From positions 62,001-126,000 of the forward strand of contig JARBJD010000190.1 of the NCBI GenBank assembly GCA_033064195.1: 64,000 nucleotides of DNA. The letters are read 5' to 3'. The notes beneath the pieces are model-generated. The model had not been told where the DNA came from, ran no database searches, and was given only the letters and a program-made list of their open reading frames with translations. A program made the translations under genes and the position numbers. The stretch's first letter is position 1; every line of letters begins with the position of its first letter. Source of the stretch: Blattamonas nauphoetae. Its lineage: Eukaryota; Preaxostyla; Oxymonadida. Shown here in pieces: positions 30,697-42,360 of this stretch.

Positions 30697-31926
30697 CTAT
30701 TTGAGTCGTTTGAGCCACAACACTTCAACTGATTGATTGTCGCTGTCAGTGAAGCCAGTTGTGACTCCGAGGCAGAGAGGAGAAGGGATGTCGGTGAAGA
30801 TCCCAGGCTGTTCCTCATCGTCCACAAACAGTCGAGCTTCTCGAGTCCTTATGTTAACTCGAATCGCTGCTGTCTGTCCAATTCGATCGCATTTCTTATT
30901 TGTTCCTGCTGGCTTGAATTCTTTCGCGTCTTTCCACATGTCTCCATTCCAAAGACCGAACTCACCCCCAATCCCACTCTTCCAACCTCCACAAGGCGTT
31001 TGTGTGGCTTTTTCAGGAAGTGGATATCTGAGGAAGCCAAGCACTGAAAAGATGAAAAAAGAAAAAATCACACTCACATTCTTGAAAGTGTCTTCACTTG
31101 CTCTGATTTTCAGTTCCCACTCTCCCTCGTCGATCGGATGGGTTAATGCTGTTCTCCAGTCCTTGGAACCTACAAACCCTTTGTAGATTTGTGTGAGTTT
31201 GGTCGGAGTGAGTGTGTGAGCAGTTCTGTTGAGTGTTTGGAGACATTCAGTTCCAACCCAAATCGGAAGACCAGCCAATTGCAGTTTCATTCGCTCCATC
31301 GTCTCAGCCATCTCTCTCTTCTCTCTCTCGCTCGTCTCCATCCTTCCTCTCGCCGTTCTTAGTTCTTCCTTCGTTCTGTTCACTTCATCTGACAACTTCT
31401 CTTTGTCTCGCTGTGCCTGTCTTTTCTGTTCCTCAGCCTGTCTCTGCCTCTCTTCCACCATCCGCTCCTTTTCTTCCAACTCCAGTTGCAAAACATTAAT
31501 TGTTGTTTCCAGTTCCTTTTCGTGTTGTGTGATCTCCGATGTTCGTTTTTCGAGCTCAAATTGAGTTTGTTCCAACTTTCGGAATTCTTCCGTCTCCACA
31601 AGCACGAAAGGCCCATCGGGAACAGAATCCAAAAGAAAAAGACATTGTCCAGCGCGTGTGTGGATCTTCTTTGGGAGAGTTGGATTTTGGGAGAGGGTGG
31701 AGAGAGAGGAGAGGAGATGGCGTTTGTTCGCCACAGCAACTTCCGAATCCGAAATCAATGTCAGAATTCGCAACATCTCATCCAGCAGTCGCATCATCGT
31801 TCCTTCATCTTTTCCGTCCCATTCCCGAATCAGAAGAGGAATCGCATTCCAGAAGGGTGTGTTCACAATCACTGAAACATCTGATCTCGATCTTGTCAAT
31901 TCCACCAACACCGAGTCAATCGACAT
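30697..31926 (-). CDS. Helical/coiled-coil protein with C-terminal SPRY domain
   Basis: 409 codons from ATG 31926. Residues 1-105 are helical (VNTPFWNAIPLLIREWDG, SSLSTLSQNPTLPKKIHTRAG). Residues about 120-225 are a coiled coil (EERQRQAEEQKRQAQRDKEK). The rest is a SPRY domain with EGEWELKIRASEDTFKN, LGFLRYPLPEKATQTPCGGW, GEFKPAGTNKK-like and REARLFVDDEEQPGIF. The SPRY half is very close to the kinase/SPRY protein at 7702-9174, but no kinase domain precedes it here. A 30-bp in-frame insert after FKNV (GTGTGA...TTTTCAG) has intron-like ends. If spliced it gives FKNVMLGFLRY. The 3' flank was split from its original continuation by the mobile block ending at 30636. Confidence 0.8.
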   Translation of the reverse strand: MSIDSVLVELTRSRSDVSVIVNTPFWNAIPLLIREWDGKDEGTMMRLLDEMLRILTLISDSEVAVANKRHLLSSLSTLSQNPTLPKKIHTRAGQCLFLLDSVPDGPFVLVETEEFRKLEQTQFELEKRTSEITQHEKELETTINVLQLELEEKERMVEERQRQAEEQKRQAQRDKEKLSDEVNRTKEELRTARGRMETSEREKREMAETMERMKLQLAGLPIWVGTECLQTLNRTAHTLTPTKLTQIYKGFVGSKDWRTALTHPIDEGEWELKIRASEDTFKNVSVIFSFFIFSVLGFLRYPLPEKATQTPCGGWKSGIGGEFGLWNGDMWKDAKEFKPAGTNKKCDRIGQTAAIRVNIRTREARLFVDDEEQPGIFTDIPSPLCLGVTTGFTDSDNQSVEVLWLKRLK

Positions 31927-32341
31927 TACTTTCTATGATGAATCAATGAGAGGGCATGACATCGTGAAAGGAGAAGAAACAGACATAGGGAGTTGGCTCG
32001 TCCATTAATGAGTCATGCTGAAGACAACAGGTATAGAAACGAGAGGAGAAGAAATGAGATCACGGACAGATGACAGGACAAAGCATGAAATACCTGATCA
32101 AAATCCCCAAACATAGCTATGTTTACGGATCAACTCACAACTATTTTGTTTCTAGATTTGTATCAGATCATTCCCTCCGACATGGTCTGATTGGAGAGTC
32201 GGACGTATTTTAGTAATTCCTAACCAGGTCAGAAAGAGAAGATAATGAAAATGAAGTGGTGGAGAATGAAGATCTCTTCGTTCGAGAAGAAAACAAGAAA
32301 CAACAAAATGAACCCGAAATTCCCCTTCCGCCTCATTCACT
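31927..32341. other. Intergenic
   Basis: This lies between the start of the SPRY gene and the 3' end of the EF-hand gene, both on the minus strand. It should contain the SPRY gene promoter. No repeat or small gene is recognised. Confidence 0.4.
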
Positions 32342-35070
32342 CTACTGTCGCCTCTTCTTCGGCAGCTTCCACGACGACCACAGTGTCAGCTGGAACGTCG
32401 CGTCATCCTCGACACACGTGCTCACTTTCGAGCAGAATCCCAGAAAGTGGGACAGGGTGCAGATTCGTCGTGTGGTGTCCATGTTCGACAACACCATCTC
32501 ACAAAACTAGAAAAAAGAACAAAACAATATTTTGATCCCAAAATCAAAAAAATAAGGGCACACATCTTCGCGACTGATCCGTCCTTTCCGCACTTCTTCC
32601 ACATCCTTCACGTTCAGCGACGCCAGCAATGTCGGCAACCCCACGTGCCCCTTGTGCTCCCTGTCGATCGAGTTGAACATCGCCACACACGATTCTTGCC
32701 GTGTCTGCGAGAGCGGCTGGCGAAGCGCCTCGAACAGCGACGGCAGAGACACGCTGAACGAGAAGTGGTGCTGAATCGTGTCGCTGTGTTGGAGGGACGT
32801 GCTGTGCGCCAGGCAGAGTGTGTGGAAGAGCGGCTCGCGAATCGACACGTTGCACAGCGCGAGGATCTGTTGCAGTTCGGAGAACATCAGTTCCATCTCG
32901 TCTTCCGCCACACTTCGCCCCGCTTTCTCCTCGCACGCCTTTTTGCATTCGTATTCAAACCAGCACAGCGAATATACTCCGCTTGCAGCAAAAGAGGGTC
33001 GGATCTGAGAGATCAGTTCAACTGACTTCCTCATGCTTCCCACTGATGCTTGATCATTCGACGAGCTGGGTGTGGTTTCCGTGTGATAAGAATGCTCGTA
33101 TGGAGGTGGTTGGTCGAGGATATGGCGGTCGGGAGAGAATTGTTGAGGCGACAGGAATTGGTTTGGGCTGATCAAGTTCGAGTTCAGCGGCGATGAGGCT
33201 GGATACGAAGTGGCGGAACGATAAGATTGTGGAGTGGCTGTTTGGCGATAATCAGAGCTCGGAAACTGTTGGCGAGTGAATATTTGGGGGAGCATCGAAC
33301 ACAACGTGCTGCGAGAGAAGAACACGGAAGAAAGAGACATAATCCAGAGAATTGGGGAAATATCAAAAAAGACAAAATTAAAACATTTGGGAACATACAG
33401 ATCATCAGTGAAGAGAGAGAAGGCCTGGCAGAAGAGGACGAACGACTGCGACGTCACAACGCCACTCGGAGCAAAGTGGGCAGGCAGGAAGGAGAGAACA
33501 AACTCGCTTTCCACCGCTGCTTTCGTCATCTCGCCGGACAGCACCGCGGGATGCCTCTCACCCGAGAAACAGCGGCGAAAGTGATGCAACGGAATTGTGG
33601 GTGAGGGAGGCGAGTGGCGAGGGGAAGCGTCCATCTGGGAGGCAAGGGAGGCGAAGGCAGCTGTGGCAGACAGGTGGAGGTTGGACGAGGGAGGGGAGAG
33701 GAAGTTGAGGAGCGTGGGGAGGGAGAGGTGCGTGGACGACGATGGAGACTGCATCATCAGCAGCGACGAGAACAGCGACGAAAGAGACGATGGCTGGCTG
33801 ACAGCTGAACGAGGCTGAGAACACCCGCCGAGCACGAATTCAAACGCCGACACAAAATCCGCGCGTGTGATCAGTGGGCTCGGAAGACAATGAAGGAGGA
33901 CGTTCATTGCCTCCCTTCCTTTCTGTTTGAACGCGTGGATCAGTTCTTCGCGGATCAAATCGAGATCGAGTGGCTCTTCCACAATCGCGTGTGGCTGCGG
34001 TGGGGGGCGTTGTTGTGGGGTCACAGTGTTTGGATAAGACGATGGGCTTTCTCGGACATTCGATGGGAACGGCGGGAGATTGATTTGAGGTGTTCTTTGT
34101 GGCGTTGTTTGTTTGTCTTGCGGCGAGCGAGCCAGTCGCTGTGGAGACTGCAGTGGATCGTTCTGCACATTTCGCGTCGATGAAAGTGACGATTGCGGGG
34201 AGCGTTGTTCCGTCGACGGCGATCCAAAGATTTGACTTTCCTCGTTTCGTCTTTTGTTCGTCTTCGCCGATTCAAGCGCATCCTCGCCCGGTGTCGAGCT
34301 CAGTGAGGACAGTGGACGACGCACAAACGCTGGCGAGAACGGCGATTGGTTCCAAACGAGTTTCTAGAGAGATCGAGAGAAGGAGGAAATGAGGACGAGA
34401 AGAGAGGGCAAACGAGTTGGTTCACGAAAGTGTTTGTGTCAGCGATCCCAGCTGAATACATTGAATTGTAATTCACAAATTCGTTTCTTGTCACATTTCC
34501 TTCTTCCACATTTAAAAAGGGCGAGCAGAATGTTGTTTCGAAATCTTCCCTCTCAACCTGCTCTGACCGAAATCCCTTCGTCACGAAAAGTGAATTGCCT
34601 GGCTGATAGGCCGACACGAGGTACGAGAACGAAACAGACTGAGTTCCTTGAGATAGACCATCCCAAATTTCTTGCACCGCGTTCAGACGCTGTGGCGACA
34701 GTTTTCCCTTCAAGCATCAAAAATAGAACAGAAGAGAATGTAAGGAAACAAGATGGAGGAGTGCAATGAATTTGAGAAGAAAATGGGTTAATAAATTTGA
34801 AGATCGATAAATGCATGAATGATGAGATCATACCAGGAGAGTCTTCACAAAGATCTTCTTTGTGACGCCATGTGATGTTTCCATATCATGGAAGAAAGAA
34901 TAAATTTCGTGTTGAGAGAGGTTATATCCTGAGTTGGCAAATAGGTTTTGGAAGGAGGACCAATCGAAAACTCGCGACGGAAAGTTAATTATGGTCCGAA
35001 TGAGATCAAAAAGAAGATTTCCGGTGGGAGTGATGGATTGGCTGGATATAGCTCGAAATACAGACTCCAT
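32342..35070 (-). CDS. EF-hand protein related to calcyphosine-type proteins, five exons
   Basis: Exons 35070-34834, 34707-34414, 34363-33399, 33308-32564 and 32506-32342 join in frame to 801 aa. The introns of 126, 50, 90 and 57 bp have GT...AG ends. The first 175 residues resemble calcyphosine: degenerate EF-hand helices (FDWSSFQNLFANSGYNLS, LSPQRLNAVQEIWDGLSQG) and the family-like segment VTRNEFVNYNSMYSAGIADT. The Ca-binding loops lack most acidic ligands. A Ser/Pro/Gln-rich linker follows, then a helical domain (FEYECKKACEEKAGRSVAED, LQQILALCNVSIREPLFHTL) and a last EF-hand-like helix-loop (FNSIDREHKGHVGLPTLLAS). A role in Ca signalling or the cytoskeleton is inference. It is divergent from the acyl-CoA synthetase gene, with only 58 bp between start codons. 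Confidence 0.7.
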
Positions 35071-35128
35071 GGAATTCTTGAGAACAAGCTATGGGTCAAA
35101 AGATCTCCGAGACCAGACTGCCTCCAAC

Positions 35129-37775
35129 ATGACCGAAGTGTGTCACACATCATTGTTTATCATTATCCTTGTCTCTCATCCGTAGCAGGAACCCTCTCAG
35201 TCTCCACCTCAGGAGTCAAAGATCTATAAACCTTTGATGTCCGAACGAGAAATCATCCCCTACGAAATCAATGAAGACGGTCTCATGGAATCAATCGGTA
35301 AGTCGAAGATAATTACTTTTTTATTGGTGGATCTTCACATTTTTTTCTGATCTTCATATTCTTCATCTCCTCATCTCCTCTCATCTTTCTCGAACTCTTT
35401 CCCCCACTCTACCAGATGGTGTGACCACAATGATGGAATGGGTCGACAATCGCATCAACACCCTCCCCAATCACGATCTGTACGGATTTCGCCTGCGTGA
35501 TGAACAAGAGAAATGGAGTGTGTGGAAGTTCTTCAGCGGTGCCCAGACTCAACTCCTAATTAACGAGACCATTGCAGCATTCTCCTATTTAGGCGTCACG
35601 AAGGACAGTAAGGTCTTGATCTTCGCCGAGAACTGCATCGAATGGTTGCTCTGCCAGCATGCGTGCGATCACCTCTCGGCCGTCCAGGTGCCTCTGTACA
35701 ACGCGTTGGGTGTGTCTGGGATAGAGCTGGCACTGACAGAGATGGAATGCGATATTATCTGCATCTCGCCAGGATTTGTTCCCAAATTGGAGAAAGCATT
35801 TGCGTCGGAATCGATTAGCGAGTCAAGAAAGAAGATTAGGGGCGTATTCCTTCTGAATACGTTTGACTATATCAACGAGACCGTTCTCGATGCCCACACA
35901 GCGTTAATGAAGCTGGACGAAATTTGGACAGGATCCGAACTCCCCGCGCCTCTCACCACCACTTTCACGCAAATCTACTCACTCCTCCCCAACCCAACCA
36001 AGCCCCCAAGGCCTCCCTTCATCTCTCCTCGCGAAAACAGCAAACTTAGGGGAATCGAGGACCAGCGGTACGTCTGCCCGTCTTTCACAAAGATGCAGAT
36101 CGAAAGCGCCCGAACCATACTCCAGAATTTGATGAACGAGAGCGAGCACCCCGATGCACCAAACGGAAAGTGCTTTGTTCATACTTTTGGAGAATGGAGA
36201 CAGATCGGAAGTTACAAATACCGTCTTGCCCCTCTCTCCCCAGCATTCAAGTCGCTTGAGCCAGTTCCCCTTCCAATCATCCCACCCACACCCACAACTG
36301 TCTTCGCCATGATCTACACGTCAGGCAGCACAGGCAAACCGAAGGCAGCGATTCTGGATCATCGTTCGATGGTCGTGACGTTGGGATCAGCGAAAGTGCG
36401 TGGCTACGACTTCACAACGAAAGATGTGCATCTATCCTACCTTCCTCTCGCCCACGTGTTTGAGAAACTGTGTCTCCAGGGTTCACTGCATGGTGGATCC
36501 TCGATCGCGTTCAGTTCGGATGGCGTGCCGTCGTTGATGGATGACATCAAAACACTCCGCCCCACATTCCTCGTGGGCGTCCCCCGCGTCTTCAACAAGA
36601 TTTACAAGTCTGCCAAAGACAAGGTCGAGAACTTGGCTGCCCCAATCCGCGCGCTGGTCCAATCAGCCATGAAAACACGACGAGCCCACATTGACAAGAC
36701 AGGAAGGTTCGAACACTGGTTTTTGGACAAAACCATTCTTTCCTCGTTCCGCAACACACTCGGTGGACGATTGCGCTTCACAGTGCTGGGAGGAGCACCA
36801 ATGTCGACGAAAGTGAAGGAATTCATCGAAGACGCGTTTGGAGTGGTTGTTTTGGAGGGATATGGACTCACCGAGACTGCATCGTGCACACATGTGGTCA
36901 GATCCTACCGACCCATCCCCGAACCCTTCGCCATCCGTGCTGACAATGCTGGACGAGTGATTCCGTCGCTGATGGCGAAAGTGGTGAAGGTCGACTCGGA
37001 AGTGGCTGAGACACGTGAAGAGAACTCGAAATACTTCCTGGGCGAGCTGTGTGTGAAAGGGACGAGTGTGTTCACTGGATACTACAATCGACCAGAAGAG
37101 ACGAAAGCAGTGTTCGACGCGGATGGATGGTTCCACACTGGCGATCTCGTGTATGTCGACGACAACGAGAATGTTCACATCATCGATCGCGTCAAGTCGA
37201 TGATCAAACTGAGCAATGGTGAGTGGATCTCGCCAGAATTCCTTGAGGGCTTGTTCACGCTCTCTCCCTTCGTCCAGCAAGTGTATGTGCATGCTGGTCC
37301 CCACATGAGCACACCAGCTGTCGTCATCCTCCCCGAATCTCAGCCGCTGGAAGACGAGCTGAAGAAACAGGCTCTCTCGGCGAAGAAAGAGGAGGGAGGC
37401 CCGATCCAGCCGAAAGCGGTTAACGCTGGCGAAGACGGCCACATCTCCCCAACACAAGACTTCCCGTACACAGCATCAGCTGGCGAAGAGGAAGTGAAGA
37501 AGGTGATTTTGAAGGATCTGCGTCGAATTGTGGCCGAGCAGAACCTGGCTGGTTACAACAACCCTTCCCAAGTCATCTTGGCACGCGAGCCGTTCTCAAT
37601 CGAGAATGGGCTTCTGACACCCACACTCAAGTTCCGCAGAGTCGAGTTTGTGAAGCAGTATTTTGGAAAAGATGCTCCTCCTCAGACAGCTCAGCCACGC
37701 GAGACGCCTGTTCAGTTTGTCCCGTCGCCGGTTCTGTCGGCGCCGATTGAGGGGCAGGCTGAGGGATCGCTGTGA
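35129..37775 (+). CDS. Long-chain acyl-CoA synthetase (AMP-forming), three exons
   Basis: Activates fatty acids to acyl-CoA using ATP. Exons 35129-35137 (only ATG ACC GAA), 35186-35297 and 35416-37775 join in frame. The introns are 48 bp (GTGTGT...CCGTAG) and 118 bp (GTAAGT...ACCAG). Family motifs: P-loop-like YTSGSTGKPKAAILDH, LPLAHVFEKLCLQGSLHGG, PTFLVGVPRVFNKIYK, GYGLTETASCTHV, GWFHTGDLVYVDDNENVHI and DRVKSMIKLSNGEWISPE. At about 826 residues it is longer than usual (650-720), with an extra Pro-rich insert near TKPPRPPFISPRENSKLRG and a C-terminal extension. No transmembrane N-terminus is seen. All catalytic motifs are intact. If the 9-nt first exon is wrong, translation could start at ATG 35237 (MSEREIIPYEI), but the frame upstream of that ATG looks coding (EPSQSPPQESKIYKPL). 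Confidence 0.88.
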
Positions 37776-37975
37776 GGGGACAGGTTATTTAGGATGGGAG
37801 AGGGGAAAGGGTAGTTTTGTATTATTCTCTCTTTTGCACACTCAATTGTTTCTTCATTGACTGTTCTCATTCGGACCCAGTTCTTTCTTTCTGGAAGCAA
37901 TGACAGCCTTGAACACACAATGAATAACTCTAGAAACTCCACGTTCGGTTTTATCCCCATAATTGTTGAAACACA

Positions 37976-39055
37976 ATGACCAAACAACATAATACGAACA
38001 AATCATCGAATCATGTCATTTCCTCTGGAACTCTTTCCCCTTGTATGTGCTTTTCACCCTTTTTCATCACCATCGCTCATTCAGCCATCTTGAATTGGTC
38101 TCGAACGACATTCAGGTCAGCCAAAGAGATATCTCCAATTTTCCTTTCACTAGTCGAAACGGTGAAGATTGGATATCATATTGATGATACCTTGATGGAG
38201 AAAGCCACGTTCTTGCTCGAAGAAATCGCCTCAAAATATGATCCAGACGCAGATGAGTATACGTTTCATCTCGTGCCTGATAAAGATGACTCTGTGAACA
38301 GTTTTGTGGAATCAATCGTTATACTTGCCTCTTCTCGGTTTGAGAAGATTGTCAAGTCAACACTGACACTTGTGACAGAATTTCTCCCGTTCTGGTCACT
38401 TCATGTTCGTGTTCAGGTGCTCCAGGCAGGCCTCATCCCTCGATTGGTCACTGCCCTCAACCAGCAAGCATACGCCTTCACTGAGAACAACATTTCCTTC
38501 TTCATGTTGGACGTCATCACTTCTTCCTTATGGCTCTCAACACTCACCAGAATCGGAGATTTGGCCAGCAAACCGCCATCTGAGCAATTATTTGTTCATG
38601 AAACTGTCTTCAAGCATGTTCTCCTCCCGTTAACCCAATATTTTTGGACTCTGTTCCGAATTCAACACAATCTCAACATCAACCATCATCAGATGTTCAA
38701 ACGGCTTCTGACCCTGACCATCCGTGTCAGTCCCTCCCACGAACCCACCATGATGTTCTCGCTGTCCCTCCCAGTCACCACGATGTTGATGATCAGCCTT
38801 GCAAATCGGGATTCTGACCGCATTTGCGAAGATATGATTAGTCTGAGTATTATAAACGATGAATGGATCAGCGCAGGAGGTGAAATCAGGCGGAATGGGG
38901 AGAGATTGAACCGAGCACTGAAATCCGACGGCTTCGACGATTTTCTCGAGCAAATAATGAAAAACGATGAACATGGAGAGTCGTGGATGTCTGTGGTTGA
39001 ATACTCGACGAAAATGTGTTCGTTTGTGGGAATGAACATCTCGCTTCGCGTTTGA
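37976..39055 (+). CDS. Armadillo-like helical repeat protein
   Basis: 359 codons. It shares the landmark order of the genes at 17652 and 49993: IFLSLVETVKIGYHIDDTLM, VPDKDDSVNSFVESIVILAS, LQAGLIPRLVTALNQQAYAF, FVHETVFKHVLLPLTQYFW, RLLTLTIRVSPSHEPTMMF and LKSDGFDDFLEQIMKNDEHG. The first 45 residues before the family homology are less certain, so a downstream start or an upstream exon is possible. No catalytic motif is seen. It is likely a solenoid scaffold of unknown role. Convergence with the preceding gene is excluded, since both run on the plus strand 200 bp apart. Confidence 0.75.
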   Translation: MTKQHNTNKSSNHVISSGTLSPCMCFSPFFITIAHSAILNWSRTTFRSAKEISPIFLSLVETVKIGYHIDDTLMEKATFLLEEIASKYDPDADEYTFHLVPDKDDSVNSFVESIVILASSRFEKIVKSTLTLVTEFLPFWSLHVRVQVLQAGLIPRLVTALNQQAYAFTENNISFFMLDVITSSLWLSTLTRIGDLASKPPSEQLFVHETVFKHVLLPLTQYFWTLFRIQHNLNINHHQMFKRLLTLTIRVSPSHEPTMMFSLSLPVTTMLMISLANRDSDRICEDMISLSIINDEWISAGGEIRRNGERLNRALKSDGFDDFLEQIMKNDEHGESWMSVVEYSTKMCSFVGMNISLRV

Positions 39056-39079
39056 AGACGGGAGCTTTCCTGTTCACAA

Positions 39080-39642
39080 CTGGCCACAATCGCTACTTTC
39101 TCCCATTTTGACGTGCAATGTTCCTTCCCTTCATCCCCACCTCGACTCGCTGCCCCGCATTCTCCAACAATCTCGGATACTCGCTGGAAGGCCTCGCCCA
39201 CTCTTTCACTCCGAATGAGCCGAACAGCAAGGATGAAGCGATGTCTGCACGCTTTTTGTGAAGATGGATCCAACAGCATGTGTCACCGTCGGCAGAGCAA
39301 GACTTCGAACGTGACATCGAAAAAGAATCAACCAAACACTTTCACCCATCCACCAACCCCACTCTTTCAGCTCTCTCTCGAATGCATCTCCTTTCCTGAT
39401 CAGTGATACAGAGCAGTGCTCTTACAGCGGATCATCGAGTCATTTCGCGTTAATTTGTCTCTTTTTCGTTTCTCGTCATTTTTTTGGCAAATGTGCCGAT
39501 AATGGCGTTCAATCCACACCTAACGCAATCAATTTCTCATGATATCCATGGATTGTCTCCAAATTGGTGAATTTCGTCAGAAGGACTTTTGATTCTCCAT
39601 TCATGGGGTGGATCGATTTCATCTCTTTTAAACATCGATGTC
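39080..39642 (+). repeat. Duplicated leader segment of SPRY subfamily A, copy 1
   Basis: Resembles 46240-46801 through shared blocks such as CTCGCTGGAAGGCCTCGCCC and CGATGTCTGCACGCTTTTTG, then runs up to the start codon of the adjacent SPRY gene. One frame (NNLGYSLEGLAHSFTPN, then MSARFL) is open in the second copy but stopped here, so it is at most a decayed gene. Confidence 0.6.
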
Positions 39643-41405
39643 ATGATGACTGTTCGTCAATCATCCTTCCAATCATCCCTTCAATCAGCCCTCACCAATG
39701 AAACTGACACTGATATTTCTGATAGTTCGTTACACCCTCTTCATTGCTTTCCATCTGGTTTCAAAGGAACTCTTCATGTACCAACCCAACTCATGGCCTT
39801 GCCTCAACTGCTCTTCACGGATTCTGCCCATTTCACAATCGATTGCACCACAATCACTCGTTCAGCTGTTGGCCTTCCGTCGAAAGCTTATTACTGCACC
39901 AGCTCCATTGTCTTGGGAGACCCTGTCACCAAAGGAATTGTGTCAGTCACTTTGACGATTCTCTCTTTTCCCACAGTCGGGTGTTTGTCATTTTCTTCGT
40001 CATCGTCTTCAGATCATGTTGGAGCTGTCAGAATTGGTCTTCTCGAATCAACTGCCGCTGTCCCCAAATTGGGTGAAATCCTTGGAGATAATGTGAAGGG
40101 TGTGTCTCGCTCATTTTCATATCTTCAGATTCACTCTCACTCATTTCATCATCAGGGAGTCTCTGGTGCAACACACCATCCACCCAACATGCACGTCGAA
40201 ATGCTTACTGCCACTCCAAATTGAACGAAGGGGATTGTGTGCGGATGGAGGTGGACATGGATTCAAATCCTCGAACAGTCCAATTCTTTGTGAATGGAGA
40301 AAGTGGCCGCTGTTTCGTTTCTGGCCTTCCCCCATCTAGGCATGGGCAGCGGTCGGTCCGACTGCTCGTCGACCGACCGACTGCTTTTTTTTGTGATCGT
40401 GCCCTTTTCGGGAATAAAAATGCATTGATCCACTGAGATCGTTCATTTCACTCTTTCATGACCATATTTCAAATATTTTCTTGGTAGTAGTGTGAAAGAC
40501 CTCTCTTTTCTTCAATTGACTGTGTTTCGGATGACTATGTTGTGAAAATGGGATGATCACTTTGTCGAAAGATTCTTGACTGAAACAGAACAAACATGAA
40601 TGAAAGAGCGTAGAGTGAAATGTGGAAGTGTCAACACTGTCTCACTCTCTTCTTCTCTTTTGGCCTCTTCAACTGTTTACGATCGTCTGTCTCTCCATCA
40701 GCAAAACGAAGACCAACTTGCAGTGTTCAGTTCCGCGAGAGCTGTAAAGATGATCAAACTCGAACTGGCCAGCATCGCGAAGAACAACAGGAAGAACGTG
40801 GACCGACTCAACGTATGCTTCCGAAGATATCGCGGATGAGGGTGTGGATTGAGAGGGAGAGAGATGGGCTGAGGAAGGTGAAGGAGTTTGCGGTGAATTG
40901 TGAGGTGAGGATGTGCGTTGCGAGGAGGGTGGAGTGGATGAGTTGTACTGGTTGTGCATGAACTGATTCGAACGAGTGCAGGTCGGACAGATGGGTACTT
41001 TCGATTCGATCCTCGCTGCCTTCAAAGCGACGGAAGCAACCAGTGGCAGGGCAGCTATCTCATCTCTTCTTCTTCTTGCCGTTCTGTCAAGACTCTGATT
41101 TACTGTCTCAAGTCTCCCTGTCCCACTCACGACGCAGACAATACTCCGTTGTCGACAGTCCATCAAGCACGCCTGCCAGAATCTGACTCTTCAGCAACGA
41201 CAGAAGAGCCACTCGATTGAAGTCGTATGTGTGTCACTGGTCAACGTTCCAGACAAGAACCCCTTCCTGGATCTGGTGAGATCTTGACAAGTATATTCCG
41301 ACGCCCGTCACCCATCCATCTCTGCTCGTCTGTGATCTTTGAAGTGATCGCGCCTCTCTCTGTCACACGACATCATCTGACAACGATTTCGGACAATCAA
41401 GCCGC

Positions 41406-41960
41406 GTGAGACAGATGCTGCTTGGATATTGCACGGAACAGCAGAAAGTGCGACTTCTGACGATGCTGATGTCGAATGCAGTGTGCACGCACCTGACCGA
41501 CCATATGTATATTCTGAGCCGGTCGAAGCTTGGGAGCAATGTGATAGAGCGAGTGGAGGAGGTTGTGAGCAACAAAGGCTTTGAGTTTGTCGTGCTGGAC
41601 ATTTTTGGGCTGTTCGACGAGAGCTTGGGATTCCGCAGCTTCCGAATGAACACGTACGCCTCCACCCACCCTCTCGCCTTGACTCAATGACAGTGACTCC
41701 AGCTGATGGAGAAGGACTCGCGCGAGCACTTGCTTGGGATGGTGATTGAGAAGGTGTGGAGGGAGTTGGTGTCGACACTGCATTGGCGACACGTGAAGAA
41801 AATGATTGAGGAGGTGCACAAAGAGAAGATAAGGCGAGAGAGGAAGATGGAGAAGAGGAAGGGGGATGAGAAGGAGCGAGGGCGGAGGGAAGGAAGTAGA
41901 GCGGGAGGAGTGCCTCGTCTGTCACTCCCGTCTAAATCAGCACGTATTCCCCGTACTTGA
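41406..41960 (+). pseudogene. Pumilio (PUF) repeat-like fragment inside hAT element 1
   Basis: One frame encodes YCTEQQKVRLLTMLMSNAV, HMYILSRSKLGSNVIERVEE and FVVLDIFGLFDESLGF, then after a stop at 41688-41690 LMEKDSREHLLGMVIEKVWR and TLHWRHVKKMIEEVHKEK. The SRSKLGSNVIE segment and the repeat spacing look like PUF RNA-binding repeats. A 49-bp GT...AG stretch (41654-41702) might be an intron but does not keep the frame. No start or complete repeat array is present, so this reads as a captured, non-functional gene piece. The PUF assignment is by eye only. Confidence 0.4.
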
Positions 41961-42360
41961 CGAAGACACGGCTGGGACGAGTGGAAACTGGGGAACCGCC
42001 TGGCAATCGGATTTGTGAAATACTACTCACTCGCCTGGATCTCTCCAGTTGATAGTCGCATCCAAAAACGCTTAAAACGCGAGATTTGTCCGATTTCGGA
42101 GGAAGGACGTCATGAACGATGGCTGAATGGTTCCGTGCCCGTTCTCCATGTAGAAGCTCTCCCCGCACATACAGCGATAGTACACACGGTTCGAGTGCCA
42201 CAGGAGATGCACGTCGTCGCCTTCGCCGTTTTTCAACTTCAGCTTTTTTGCGTTGTTCGGTTGAGAAGATCAGCCTGCCCTTGATCGGAAAGGGGAAGAG
42301 TGTGTCGCCCCAAATATGCTCAAACATCGCATTTTCTTCTTCTGGCGGGTGCAAAGCCAC
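41932..42360 (-). other. Unidentified reading frame in hAT element 1
   Basis: 142 codons, convergent with and overlapping the PUF-like fragment. It contains NAMFEHIWGDTLFPFPIKGR and HDVLPPKSDKSRVLSVFGCD and ends SRVFVKYGEYVLI. The codon use looks partly protein-like, but I recognise no family. It could be a second captured fragment or chance. Confidence 0.3.
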
